Source: Marilutibacter spongiae (GTDB lineage: Bacteria; Pseudomonadota; Gammaproteobacteria; Xanthomonadales; Xanthomonadaceae). Taken from it: a stretch of DNA of 64,000 nt. Under the pieces are notes generated by a model that was not told the DNA's origin, made no database searches, and saw only the letters and a program-made list of their open reading frames with translations. The stretch covers positions 1-64,000 of the forward strand of contig NZ_JACHTF010000007.1 of assembly GCF_014145325.1 (NCBI RefSeq), read 5' to 3'. Position 1 is the stretch's first letter; the number at the start of each line of letters is the position of its first letter. This document shows positions 38,665 through 48,129 of the stretch, piece by piece. The position numbers and the translations under genes were made by a program.

Positions 38665-39497
38665 GGTGTACCACTCTCCCCCGTATCGGAGCCCACCGCA
38701 GCCGGGAACTCCGCCCTCAGTCTCTGAACATAGCGATCCGCGGCGGCGTTGTCGCCGAGTTGGCGCTCAATCTGTGACGCAAGCATCAGCGCTTGCGGGT
38801 CCGCCGGTGCCGCGGCCAGCCTGCGCTCGGAAAAAGCGCGTGCCTGGAAGGCCCGGCCGGCCCGGAACTCGCGTTCGGCCATGACCCCGAGCGCCACCGG
38901 ATTGGCCGGGTCGACCTTCAGCGCGGCCTCCAGGTACTGCCCCGCGCGAGCGGACATGCCGGCCTTGTCGGCGCAGGCGCCGGCGTTGGCCATCGCGAAC
39001 GACGGCGTGGCATAGCCCGGGTCCGCCAGCGCGCGGTTGAACCAGTCCAGCGACTCGCCCTCGCGCCCGGCCTGGCGGCACATCCAGATGCCATAGTTGT
39101 TGAAGCTGGTGCCGCGCGGGTAGACCTCGGCCGCCTTGCGGTAGTAGTCGCCCGCGCTCGATTCGCGGCCCCGCCGGGATTCCACCGCCGCCATCAGGGT
39201 CAGGCCGGCGACCGAATGGTCGTCGAAGCGGATGGCCTTGCGCGCCGCGGCCTCGGCATCGTCCAGGCGCCCCTCGGCCAGGGCCTGCTGGCCCTCGCGC
39301 GCCGCCAGCAGCGCGCGGGACGAGGATTGCCCGCGATCGCCGTCGCTGGCCTGGTAGTCGGGCGCCACCTGGGTGTAGTCGACGTCGCTGAGGTCGGGCC
39401 GGACGAAGCTGAGGCGGCTGCAGGCCCCGGCGGCAAACAGCACCAGCGCGGAAAGGATAAGTGGGCGGGCCAGTCGGGCCAGCCCGGTCGAAGTCAT
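38661..39497 (-). CDS. pilF: Type IV pilus biogenesis/stability lipoprotein PilF (PilW)
   Basis: 278 residues from the ATG at 39497; an earlier ATG at 39527 would overlap rlmN. The lipobox is FAAGAC near residue 26. Then come TPR repeats: EGQQALAEGRLDDAEAAARKAI, FNNYGIWMCRQAGREGESLDWF, ADKAGMSARAGQYLEAAL. PilF-family lipoproteins are needed for the PilQ secretin and pilus assembly. The neighbours rlmN and rodZ match its usual location in gammaproteobacteria. Confidence 0.92.
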   Translation of the reverse strand: MTSTGLARLARPLILSALVLFAAGACSRLSFVRPDLSDVDYTQVAPDYQASDGDRGQSSSRALLAAREGQQALAEGRLDDAEAAARKAIRFDDHSVAGLTLMAAVESRRGRESSAGDYYRKAAEVYPRGTSFNNYGIWMCRQAGREGESLDWFNRALADPGYATPSFAMANAGACADKAGMSARAGQYLEAALKVDPANPVALGVMAEREFRAGRAFQARAFSERRLAAAPADPQALMLASQIERQLGDNAAADRYVQRLRAEFPAAVGSDTGESGTP

Positions 39498-39510
39498 CGG
39501 CAATCGGGCT

Positions 39511-40794
<1,284 letters not shown>

Positions 40795-40814
40795 CGTCGG
40801 GCGTGCGTGTGGGA

Positions 40815-41240
40815 TCAGCGTGCGAACACGTCGGTGGCCGGGAAGAAGTAGGCGATCTCGATCGCGGCATTCTCCAGGCTGTCGGAACCGTGCACCGCGT
40901 TCGCGTCGATGCTGTCGGCGAAGTCGGCGCGGATCGTGCCCGCCTCGGCTTCCTTCGGGTTGGTCGCGCCCATCAGCTCGCGGTTCTTGAGCACGGCGCC
41001 CTCGCCCTCGAGGGCCTGCACCATCACCGGGCCGGAGATCATGAACTCCACCAGGGCGTTGAAGAACGGACGCTCGCGGTGCACGGCATAGAAGCCTTCG
41101 GCTTCCTGGCGCGACAGCTGCTTCATCTTCGCGGCGACGACCTTCAGGCCCGCCTTCTCGAAGCGGGAGTAGATTTCGCCGATGACGTTCTTGGCGACGG
41201 CATCGGGCTTGATGATCGAAAGGGTGCGCTCCAGCGCCAT
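40815..41240 (-). CDS. ndk: Nucleoside diphosphate kinase
   Basis: 141 residues from the ATG at 41240, the normal length. The active-site His is in [12 protein letters not shown], and [15 protein letters not shown] and [11 protein letters not shown] are family motifs. It exchanges the gamma phosphate between nucleoside di- and triphosphates. It heads the ndk-rlmN-pilF-rodZ group; its leader has a terminator-like hairpin (41307-41330). Confidence 0.97.
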   Translation of the reverse strand: MALERTLSIIKPDAVAKNVIGEIYSRFEKAGLKVVAAKMKQLSRQEAEGFYAVHRERPFFNALVEFMISGPVMVQALEGEGAVLKNRELMGATNPKEAEAGTIRADFADSIDANAVHGSDSLENAAIEIAYFFPATDVFAR

Positions 41241-41306
41241 GGAAATTTCTCCGGGTAGGCGGGCCGCTCTCGCCGGATCCTTGGCGAGTGCCCGAGAGTA
41301 ACAGAA

Positions 41307-41330
41307 AAACCCGTGCAGTGGCACGGGTTT
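41307..41330 (-). terminator. Terminator-like hairpin in the ndk leader
   Basis: Perfect 10-bp stem AAACCCGTGC/GCACGGGTTT with a four-base loop. Read on the minus strand it is followed by TTCTG after the T run of the stem, the form of an intrinsic terminator. It lies 67 bases upstream of the ndk ATG and 20 bases downstream of the promoter at 41350-41379, with no other minus-strand gene between. Confidence 0.65.
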
Positions 41331-41349
41331 AGCCGATATGGCTGCGGTA

Positions 41350-41379
41350 ATTCTAACGAATTGACGACGCGCTTGTCAC
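41350..41379 (-). promoter_or_regulatory. Candidate ndk promoter
   Basis: On the minus strand GTGACA (-35, 41379-41374, five of six matches) and TAGAAT (-10, 41355-41350, five of six) are separated by 18 bp. Transcription would begin near 41343, about 100 bases before ndk. Confidence 0.6.
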
Positions 41380-41440
41380 CGGAAGTCTGAACCATCCCCG
41401 GCAGCGGCCTCCATTGACGACCGCCCCGCCCGCGCCTACG

Positions 41441-41458
41441 ATCAAACAAGCGTTTGAT
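41441..41458. promoter_or_regulatory. PsrA-type operator upstream of the TetR regulator
   Basis: ATCAAAC-AAGC-GTTTGAT, a perfect dyad with 7-bp arms. It contains CAAAC-N4-GTTTG, the consensus I recall for Pseudomonas PsrA. It lies 34 bases before the regulator's ATG and implies autoregulation. Confidence 0.8.
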
Positions 41459-41492
41459 TCATTACGCCCTTCCCTCCCCACACGAGACGCCC

Positions 41493-42128
41493 ATGGCGGC
41501 CACTGCCCCTGCTCCGACGCGGCACTTCTCGACCAAGGACCGCATCCTCGGCGCCGCCGAAGAACTGTTCGCCCAGTTCGGCTTCACAGGCACCTCGCTG
41601 CGCCAGGTCACCAGCCGTGCCGACGTCAACATCGCCGCGGTCAATTACCACTTCGGCAGCAAGGAGAACCTCGTCAACGAGGTGTTCCGGCGGCGCATGG
41701 ACGACATGAGCGCCCAGCGCCTGGCCGCGCTGCGGGCCGCGGTGGCGGATGCGCCGGGCGAGCTCGAGCCCATCCTCGCCGCGTTCGTCGAGCCGGCCCT
41801 GGCTCTCGCCCAGGACCGCCACGGCGGGGCATCCTTCGTGCGCGTGGTCGCCCGTGCCTACGCCGAGAAGAACGACAGCCTGCGCAAGTTCCTGTCCGAC
41901 CACTACGGCCACGTACTGCGCGAGTTCGCCAAGGCCATTTCGGCCTGCGTCCCCGCCCTGAGCAAGGAAGAGCTGTACTGGCGCCTGGACTTCCTGGCGG
42001 GGGCACTGACCTATGCCATGGCCGACTTCGGCCTGATCAAGCGCCCCGCGGGCGTCACCGAAGCCGCCCACCGCGAGCGGGCGGCCCGCGAACTGATCCG
42101 CTTCGCCGCCGCCGGCTTCAAGAGCTGA
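41493..42128 (+). CDS. psrA: TetR-family fatty-acid regulator, PsrA-like
   Basis: 211 residues from the ATG at 41493. The helix-turn-helix reads RILGAAEELFAQFGFTGTSLRQVTSRADVN, then IAAVNYHFGSKENLVNEVF, close to PsrA in the same segment. The C-terminal ligand domain has SFVRVVARAYAEKNDSLRKFL and WRLDFLAGALTYAMADFG. PsrA proteins are released from DNA by long-chain fatty acids and control beta-oxidation. The matching operator lies upstream and fadB follows 40 bp after the stop, so fadBA is the likely target. The gene symbol is an inference from similarity and site. Confidence 0.85.
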   Translation: MAATAPAPTRHFSTKDRILGAAEELFAQFGFTGTSLRQVTSRADVNIAAVNYHFGSKENLVNEVFRRRMDDMSAQRLAALRAAVADAPGELEPILAAFVEPALALAQDRHGGASFVRVVARAYAEKNDSLRKFLSDHYGHVLREFAKAISACVPALSKEELYWRLDFLAGALTYAMADFGLIKRPAGVTEAAHRERAARELIRFAAAGFKS

Positions 42129-42168
42129 GCCTCTTATTTTATCGTTTTACAACAAGGACTTGAAAGAC

Positions 42169-44556
42169 ATGTCTAAGAACATTTCTGTACGCCGTGCCGC
42201 GGTCCTGGGCGCCGGCGTGATGGGCGCCCAGATCGCCGCCCACCTCACCAATGCCGGCGTCGACACCGTGCTGTACGACCTGCCGGCCAAGGACGGCGAC
42301 CCGAACGGCATCGTCACCCGCGCCATCGCCAACCTGGCCAAGCTGAGCCCGGCCCCGCTGGCCGACAAGGCCCTGGCCGCGCGGATCACCCCGGCCAACT
42401 ACGAGACGGGGCTGGAACTGCTGCAGGGGTGCGACCTGGTCGTCGAGGCGATCGCCGAGCGGATGGACTGGAAGCAGGACCTCTACCGCAAGATCGCCCC
42501 CTTCGTGGCCGACCACGCGATCCTCGCCAGCAACACCTCGGGCCTGGGCATCAACGCCCTGGCCGACGTGCTGCCCGAACAGCTGCGCCACCGCTTCTGC
42601 GGCGTGCACTTCTTCAATCCGCCGCGCTACATGCACCTGGCCGAGCTGATCCCCGCCCGCTCGACCGACGCCAGCGTCCTGGCCGGCCTGGAAACCTTCC
42701 TGACCACCACCCTGGGCAAGGGCGTGGTCATCGCCAAGGACACCCCCAACTTCATCGGCAACCGCATCGGCGTGTTCTCGATGCTGGCCGCGATGCACCA
42801 CACCGAAGCGTTCGGCCTGGGCTTCGACACGGTCGACGCGCTGACCGGCCCGCTGATCGGGCGCCCGAAGTCGGCCACCTACCGGACCGCCGACGTGGTG
42901 GGCCTGGACACCATGGCCCACGTCATCAAGACCATGGCCGACACCTTGCCCGAGGATCCGTGGCACAAGTACTTCAAGGCCCCCAAGTGGCTGCTGGGGC
43001 TGATCGAGAAGGGCGCACTGGGCCAGAAGACGCGCGCCGGCGTCTACACCAAGCAGGGCAAGGACATCATGGTCCTGGACCTCGAGGCGCAGGGCTACCG
43101 CCCCACGGCGGGCGAGCTCGATCCCGAGGTCGCCGCGCTGCTCAAGGAACGCGATCCGGCCCGGAAGTTCGCCGCGCTGCGCGCCAGCGCGCACCCGCAG
43201 GCGAAGTTCCTGTGGGCATGCTTCCGCGACACCTTCCATTACAGCGCCTACCACCTGGAGTCGATCGCCGACACCGCGCGCGACGTCGACTTCGCGATGC
43301 GCTGGGGCTACGGCTGGTCGATGGGCCCGTTCGAGAGCTGGCAGGCGGCCGGCTGGAAGCAGGTCGCGGAGTGGATCGCCGAGGACATCGTGTCCGGCGA
43401 CGCGATGAGCGCCGCGGCGCTCCCCGACTGGGTATTCGACGGCCGCGAGGGCGTGCACTCCACCGACGGCAGCTACAGCCCGTCCCGCGACGCGAAGGTG
43501 CCGCGTTCGACCAACCCGGTCTACGCCCGCCAGCGCTTCCCCGACCCGCTGCTCGGCGAGCAGTTCCCGCAGGGCCGCACCGTGTTCGAGAACGACGGGG
43601 TGCGCATGTGGGTGGACGGGGCCGACGGCGATGGCGACGGCATCGCGGTGCTGGGCTTCAAGACCAAGATGCACACGGTCAACGACCAGGTGCTCGACGG
43701 CATCCAGGAGGCGATCGGCATCGCCGAGCGCGACTTCCGCGCCATGGTGATCTGGCAGCCGCGCGAGCCCTTCTCGGCGGGCGCCGACCTGTCCGGCGCG
43801 CTGGGCCTGCTGCAGGCGGGCGACGTCAAGGGCTTCGAGGCGATGGTGGCCAACTTTCAGGCGACCAGCCAGCGGATCAAGTACTCGCTGGTACCGGTGG
43901 TCGCGGCGGTCCGCGGGCTGGCGCTGGGCGGCGGTTGCGAATTCCAGATGCACGCCGCGCACACCGTGTTCGGCCTGGAGAGCTACGTCGGCCTGGTCGA
44001 GGCCGGCGTCGGCCTGCTGCCGGCCGGTGGTGGCCTCAAGGAGTTCGCGGTGCGCGCCTCCGAGCGCGCCGGCGACAGCGGCGACGTCTTCGCCGAGCTG
44101 AAGACGGCCTTCGAGAGCGTGGCGATGGCCAAGGTCGCGACCTCGGCGATGGAAGCCAAGGCCCTGGGGCTGGCGCGCGGGGACGACACGGTCGTGTTCA
44201 ACGCGTTCGAGCTGCTGCACGTGGCCAAGGCGCGGGCGCTGGCGATGGCCGAGAGCGGCTACCGCCCGCCCCTGCCCGCCCGCCGGGTCCGCGTCGCCGG
44301 CGACGTCGGCATCGCCACCTTCAAGATGATGCTGGTCAACATGCTCGAGGGCCGCTTCATCTCGCCGCACGACTACGAGATCGCCAGCCGCATCGCGACC
44401 GTCATGTGCGGGGGCGAGGTCGACAAGGATGCCCTGGTGGACGAGGACTGGCTGATCCGCCTGGAGCGCGAGCACTTCGTCGCCCTGGCGCAGATGCCCA
44501 AGACCCAGGAGCGCATCGCCCACATGCTCAAGACCGGCAAGCCGCTCAGGAACTGA
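42169..44556 (+). CDS. fadB: Bifunctional 3-hydroxyacyl-CoA dehydrogenase/enoyl-CoA hydratase
   Basis: 795 residues from the ATG at 42169, with AAGGA ten bases upstream. The NAD-binding dehydrogenase domain is N-terminal (LGAGVMGAQIAAHLTNAG, then FFNPPRYMHLAELIP and KDTPNFIGNRIGVF) and the hydratase domain follows (FSAGADLSGAL, PVVAAVRGLALGGGCEF). This order is the reverse of E. coli FadB and resembles Bacillus FadN. The protein hydrates enoyl-CoA and oxidises 3-hydroxyacyl-CoA in fatty-acid beta-oxidation. The symbol follows function; FadN-like would also fit. Confidence 0.93.
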   Translation: MSKNISVRRAAVLGAGVMGAQIAAHLTNAGVDTVLYDLPAKDGDPNGIVTRAIANLAKLSPAPLADKALAARITPANYETGLELLQGCDLVVEAIAERMDWKQDLYRKIAPFVADHAILASNTSGLGINALADVLPEQLRHRFCGVHFFNPPRYMHLAELIPARSTDASVLAGLETFLTTTLGKGVVIAKDTPNFIGNRIGVFSMLAAMHHTEAFGLGFDTVDALTGPLIGRPKSATYRTADVVGLDTMAHVIKTMADTLPEDPWHKYFKAPKWLLGLIEKGALGQKTRAGVYTKQGKDIMVLDLEAQGYRPTAGELDPEVAALLKERDPARKFAALRASAHPQAKFLWACFRDTFHYSAYHLESIADTARDVDFAMRWGYGWSMGPFESWQAAGWKQVAEWIAEDIVSGDAMSAAALPDWVFDGREGVHSTDGSYSPSRDAKVPRSTNPVYARQRFPDPLLGEQFPQGRTVFENDGVRMWVDGADGDGDGIAVLGFKTKMHTVNDQVLDGIQEAIGIAERDFRAMVIWQPREPFSAGADLSGALGLLQAGDVKGFEAMVANFQATSQRIKYSLVPVVAAVRGLALGGGCEFQMHAAHTVFGLESYVGLVEAGVGLLPAGGGLKEFAVRASERAGDSGDVFAELKTAFESVAMAKVATSAMEAKALGLARGDDTVVFNAFELLHVAKARALAMAESGYRPPLPARRVRVAGDVGIATFKMMLVNMLEGRFISPHDYEIASRIATVMCGGEVDKDALVDEDWLIRLEREHFVALAQMPKTQERIAHMLKTGKPLRN

Positions 44557-44564
44557 AAACAGCC

Positions 44565-44658
44565 GTGATGGGTGATCCGGAACAGGTGATTGGTGGAAGC
44601 CGGCTCGTGCTTCCCCACTCGCTTCCCTCATCACCCATCACCAATGACGAATCACGCT
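44565..44658. repeat. GTGATGGGTGAT inverted-repeat element, copy 2 (fadB-fadA gap)
   Basis: GTGATGGGTGAT (44565-44576) and ATCACCCATCAC (44630-44641) are perfect 12-bp inverted arms. An inner pair, GGAAGC and GCTTCC, lies between them, and CCAATGACGAATCACG continues outside. It shares the core of the element at 26387-26480. It fills most of the fadB-fadA gap. Confidence 0.72.
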
Positions 44659-44671
44659 TTCGGAGAAAGCC

Positions 44672-45877
44672 ATGAAACAAGTACAAGACGCCTACATCGT
44701 TGCCGCCACCCGTACCCCGGTCGGCAAGGCGCCGCGCGGCGTGTTCCGCAACACCCGGCCCGACGAGATGCTCGCGCACGTGCTGCGCAGCGTGGTCGCG
44801 CAGGCGCCGGGCATCGACACCAGCCGGATCGACGATGCGGTGATCGGCTGCGCCATGCCCGAGGGCGAGCAGGGCATGAACGTGGCGCGCATCGGCGTGC
44901 TGCTGGCGGGCCTGCCCAACACGGTGGCCGCCCAGACGATCAACCGCTTCTGCTCCTCCGGCCTGCAGGCGGTCGCCCTGGCCGCCAACGAGATCCGCCT
45001 GGGCAATGCCGACCTGATGCTGGCCGGCGGCACCGAGTCGATGTCGATGGTGCCCATGATGGGCAACAAGGTCGCGCTGAGTCCCGAGGTGTTCGCGCGC
45101 GACGAGAACGTCGCCATCGCCTACGGCATGGGCATCACCGCCGAGAAGGTCGCCGAGGAATGGAAGGTCTCGCGCGAGCAGCAGGATGCGTTCGCCCTCG
45201 CCTCGCACCAGAAGGCCATCGCCGCCATCGAGGCCGGCGAGTTCCGCGACGAGATCAGCCCCTACGAAGTGGTGTCGCACCAGCCCGACCTGGCCGGCAA
45301 CACCGTTCGACTGCGCAAGCTGCTGGTCGAGAACGACGAGGGCCCGCGCCCGGATTCCTCCATGGAAGGCCTGGCCAGGTTGCGCCCGGTGTTCCGCAAC
45401 GGCCAGTTCGGCGGCAGCGTCACCGCCGGCAACAGCTCGCAGATGAGCGATGGCGCCGGCGCGGTGCTGCTGGCCTCCGAGCAGGCCGTCAAGGACTACG
45501 GCCTGACCCCGCTGGCCCGCTTCGTCAGCTTCTCCGTCGCCGGCGTGCGCCCCGAGGTGATGGGCATCGGTCCGATCGCCGCGATCCCGAAGGCACTGGC
45601 GCAGGCAGGCCTCACCCGCGACCAGCTGGACTGGATCGAACTCAACGAAGCCTTCGCCGCGCAGGCCCTTGCCGTCATCCGCGACTGCGAGCTGGACCCC
45701 GGCAAGATCAACCCGCTGGGCGGCGCGATCGCCCTCGGGCATCCGCTGGGCGCGACCGGCGCGATCCGCACGGCGACGATCCTGCACGGCCTGCGCCGTC
45801 GCCAGCAGAAGTACGGCATGGTGACGATGTGCATCGGCACCGGCATGGGCGCGGCGGGCATCTTCGAATCGCTCTGA
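44672..45877 (+). CDS. fadA: Acetyl-CoA C-acyltransferase (3-ketoacyl-CoA thiolase)
   Basis: 401 residues. The acyl-enzyme Cys is in INRFCSSGLQAV, and the second and third catalytic residues are in GGAIALGHPLGATGA and MCIGTGMGAAGIF. SDGAGAVLLAS and NEAFAAQALAV are conserved thiolase motifs. It cleaves 3-ketoacyl-CoA to acetyl-CoA, the last step of the cycle served by the upstream fadB. GGAG precedes the ATG by nine bases. Confidence 0.96.
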   Translation: MKQVQDAYIVAATRTPVGKAPRGVFRNTRPDEMLAHVLRSVVAQAPGIDTSRIDDAVIGCAMPEGEQGMNVARIGVLLAGLPNTVAAQTINRFCSSGLQAVALAANEIRLGNADLMLAGGTESMSMVPMMGNKVALSPEVFARDENVAIAYGMGITAEKVAEEWKVSREQQDAFALASHQKAIAAIEAGEFRDEISPYEVVSHQPDLAGNTVRLRKLLVENDEGPRPDSSMEGLARLRPVFRNGQFGGSVTAGNSSQMSDGAGAVLLASEQAVKDYGLTPLARFVSFSVAGVRPEVMGIGPIAAIPKALAQAGLTRDQLDWIELNEAFAAQALAVIRDCELDPGKINPLGGAIALGHPLGATGAIRTATILHGLRRRQQKYGMVTMCIGTGMGAAGIFESL

Positions 45878-45912
45878 GCCACCCCGCCCGGCTGCAGCCG
45901 CCGGAACGCACG

Positions 45913-45942
45913 CGAAAACGGCGCCCATGGGCGCCGTTTTCG
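45913..45942. terminator. Bidirectional terminator after fadA
   Basis: A 30-base perfect palindrome: CGAAAACGGCGCCCA and its complement TGGGCGCCGTTTTCG. The A and T flanks make it usable on either strand, between the convergent fadA and the CsaA-like gene. Confidence 0.85.
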
Positions 45943-45964
45943 TTGCCGCCGGGACGGGCGGTCC

Positions 45965-46297
45965 TCAAGCCATGCGGGTACCGTTGGGCACCGCACGCTC
46001 GAGCGTTGTGAGCACGACGCCCGCCTCGGTCGGGAAGCCCGTCAGCAGGAACTCGGACATGAACCGGCCCACCTGCTTTGGGGGGAAGTTGAGCACGCCC
46101 ACCACCTGCCGTCCCACGAGCGCTTCCGCCGCATAGAGGTCGCGCACCTGCGCGCTTGTCTTGAGCACGCCATGCGGTCCGAAGTCGACCCACAGGCGCC
46201 ATGCCGGCTTGCGGGCCTCCGGGAAGTCCTCCACGCGCAGCACCGTGCCCGCGCACATCTGCACGCGCGCAAAATCCGCCCACTCGATCTTCGCCAT
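45965..46297 (-). CDS. csaA: CsaA-like tRNA-binding-domain protein
   Basis: 110 residues from the ATG at 46297 (MAKIEWADFARVQMCAGTV). The EMAP/tRNA-binding OB fold is indicated by ARKPAWRLWVDFGP, LKTSAQVRDLY, VGRQVVGVLNFPPKQVG and GFPTEAGVVLTTLE, as in CsaA, a small export-related chaperone in Bacillus. The role in Proteobacteria is not established. The start overlaps the end of the upstream oxidoreductase region by none; the gap is 17 bp, so they are likely co-transcribed. Confidence 0.87.
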   Translation of the reverse strand: MAKIEWADFARVQMCAGTVLRVEDFPEARKPAWRLWVDFGPHGVLKTSAQVRDLYAAEALVGRQVVGVLNFPPKQVGRFMSEFLLTGFPTEAGVVLTTLERAVPNGTRMA

Positions 46298-46314
46298 TCC
46301 GGCTTCGTCCTGCG

Positions 46315-47604
46315 TCACGCCGTCGCCCTCCCTTCCCGCCACGCTTTCCATCCGTCGCGCGCCATGGCCCACCAGTAACTCGACTGGGCCGCGGCGAATC
46401 CCAGCGGCTTCATCGCCGACACCAGGCCGTAACCATCGAAGCGCCTCCAACGCGTGTCGCCTTCGGCTATGGCGCTGGCAAGCAGGTCCCCGGCATGGGT
46501 GCTCGGCGCGACGCCGTGCCCGCCGAACGCCTGCGCGAGCCACAGGCCCTCGCCAATGGCCCCGATCTGCGGCATCTGGTGGCGCGCGTAGCTCATGCGG
46601 CCGGACCATGCATGCTCGATCTCCACCCCGTCCAACTGCGGGAAGACCTTGAGCATGTCGCGGTACAGCAGTCGCCTGACGGCGCGCGGCGAGCGCTCGC
46701 GGATCGAGATCCGGCCCCCCCAGAGCAGGCGGGTGTCGGCGAGTGGGCGATAGTAGTCGAACGCGAAGCGGGTGTCGTAGACGGCCGCGCGCGTGGCCAT
46801 CACCTCGTCCAGCCGATCCCCCAGGGGCGCGGTCGTCATGACATAGGTCGAGATGGGCAGCACGGCCGCGTCCACGTGGCGCACCAGGCCCGCCAGGTAG
46901 CCACCGCAGGCCAGTACGACCGTTTCGGCCTCGACGCTTCCCCCGGGGGTCTGCACACGCCAGCCCGCGCCCCGGCGCTGCAGGCCGATGGCCGGGGATG
47001 CCTCGTGGACGCAGGCGCCCCGCTCGACGGCCATGCGCGCCAGTCCATGCACGTACTTCAAGGGGTGGAAGTGGAACGCATCGCGTTCGAACAGGCCTTC
47101 GCCATAGCGCCTGGTCCTCAGCAGCGACGCCATCTCCTCGCGCGACAGCCATTCCCACGACACGCCATAGGCATCCGCGAGCAGGCGCTGGCGTTCGCGC
47201 AGGGGACCGGGATCGCGGAACCAGTTGGCCCAGATGACGCCGCTCTCGCTGAGCTCGCATTCGATGGCGCCCTGCCGGATGCGCCGCCGGATCAGCTCCA
47301 CCGCCTCCCGCGTGCCCGCGTAGAGCTCGCGCGCCCGGACTGGCCCGAGGTCGGCAAGCAGGGTCGCTTCGTCCCGGGAATAGCCACCGAAGACGAAGCC
47401 GCCGTTTCGACCCGAAGCGCCGTGGCCAATGCGCCCGGCCTCCAGCAGCAGGACCCCGTCATGGCCGCGCTCCACCAGGCCGAGCGCCGTGTTGAGACCC
47501 GCGAAACCGCCGCCGATGACGCAGGTGCGCACCTCCCGCCGCCCCTCCAGGCTCGGATGCCGGTGGGACTGGAGCATTGGATCGGCGGCGTAATAGGTGT
47601 CCAA
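46315..47604 (-). CDS. FAD-dependent amine/amino-acid oxidoreductase (DAO family)
   Basis: 429 residues from a TTG at 47604, with GGGAG nine bases upstream. This start keeps the N-terminal DTYYAA motif common in this family; the first ATG (47577) would remove it. The dinucleotide fold is CVIGGGFAGLNTALGLVERG, then ASGRNGGFVFGGYS, and the C-terminal FAD motif is GGHGVAPSTHAGDLLA. Relatives include gamma-glutamylputrescine oxidase and glycine-type oxidases. The substrate is not evident; a polyamine is possible but no pathway neighbours support it. Confidence 0.85.
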   Translation of the reverse strand: MDTYYAADPMLQSHRHPSLEGRREVRTCVIGGGFAGLNTALGLVERGHDGVLLLEAGRIGHGASGRNGGFVFGGYSRDEATLLADLGPVRARELYAGTREAVELIRRRIRQGAIECELSESGVIWANWFRDPGPLRERQRLLADAYGVSWEWLSREEMASLLRTRRYGEGLFERDAFHFHPLKYVHGLARMAVERGACVHEASPAIGLQRRGAGWRVQTPGGSVEAETVVLACGGYLAGLVRHVDAAVLPISTYVMTTAPLGDRLDEVMATRAAVYDTRFAFDYYRPLADTRLLWGGRISIRERSPRAVRRLLYRDMLKVFPQLDGVEIEHAWSGRMSYARHQMPQIGAIGEGLWLAQAFGGHGVAPSTHAGDLLASAIAEGDTRWRRFDGYGLVSAMKPLGFAAAQSSYWWAMARDGWKAWREGRATA

Positions 47605-47649
47605 TGGGGGCGACTCCCGGAGCGACCGGATGGCCGGCAAGCATAGGCG

Positions 47650-48087
47650 ATGAAGACATTCGACACCCACCCCGCCGACCGGGCCTACCGCCGCCGACTG
47701 GCCTGGCTGTTGTCGATCGCCGCCTTGCTTGGCATGCCGATGCTGGCGTTCTTCGGGCACTGGCTCGGCGAGGTCGGCGAGTCCCTGCGACTGGCCTCGC
47801 CGCTGGAGCGCCGCCAGGGCCTGCGCGTCCTGCTTGCCGGCCTGGGCCTTGGCCTGGGCGCCGCGGCGACGGGCGTGGCCGCCGCGATCGGACGCAGGCG
47901 GCGCGACATCCTCGAGACCGCGACCCTGCCCCCGCCGCATTGGCGGACGATCCGCGACGTCAGGGTCCTGCGCGGTCCGCCCGCGCTGGCCTGGGGCCGG
48001 CGCCTGGGCTGGGCCCGCGACGCCGCCGCCACGATCGCGCTGGCCTCGCTGCTGGGATCGCTCTGGGCGCTGGCGCACTATGCCTGA
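47650..48087 (+). CDS. Small membrane protein of unknown function
   Basis: 145 residues; not recognised. Three hydrophobic segments: about residues 18-38 (AWLLSIAALLGMPMLAFF), 60-80 (VLLAGLGLGLGAAATGVAAA) and 123-143 (ATIALASLLGSLWALAHYA). A charged GRRRRDILE loop lies between the second and third. It diverges from the oxidoreductase gene, starts 46 bp apart, and converges on galU. Codon use looks native. Confidence 0.65.
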   Translation: MKTFDTHPADRAYRRRLAWLLSIAALLGMPMLAFFGHWLGEVGESLRLASPLERRQGLRVLLAGLGLGLGAAATGVAAAIGRRRRDILETATLPPPHWRTIRDVRVLRGPPALAWGRRLGWARDAAATIALASLLGSLWALAHYA

Positions 48088-48129
48088 GCCGGCGACCCGC
48101 ACGACGGGCGCGAGCGCCGTCGGCGTGCG

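Noticed and set aside
42139-44634. An 831-codon minus-strand frame over fadB
   Set aside because: Antisense to a gene with full catalytic motifs; His/Arg/Gly-rich with no domain.
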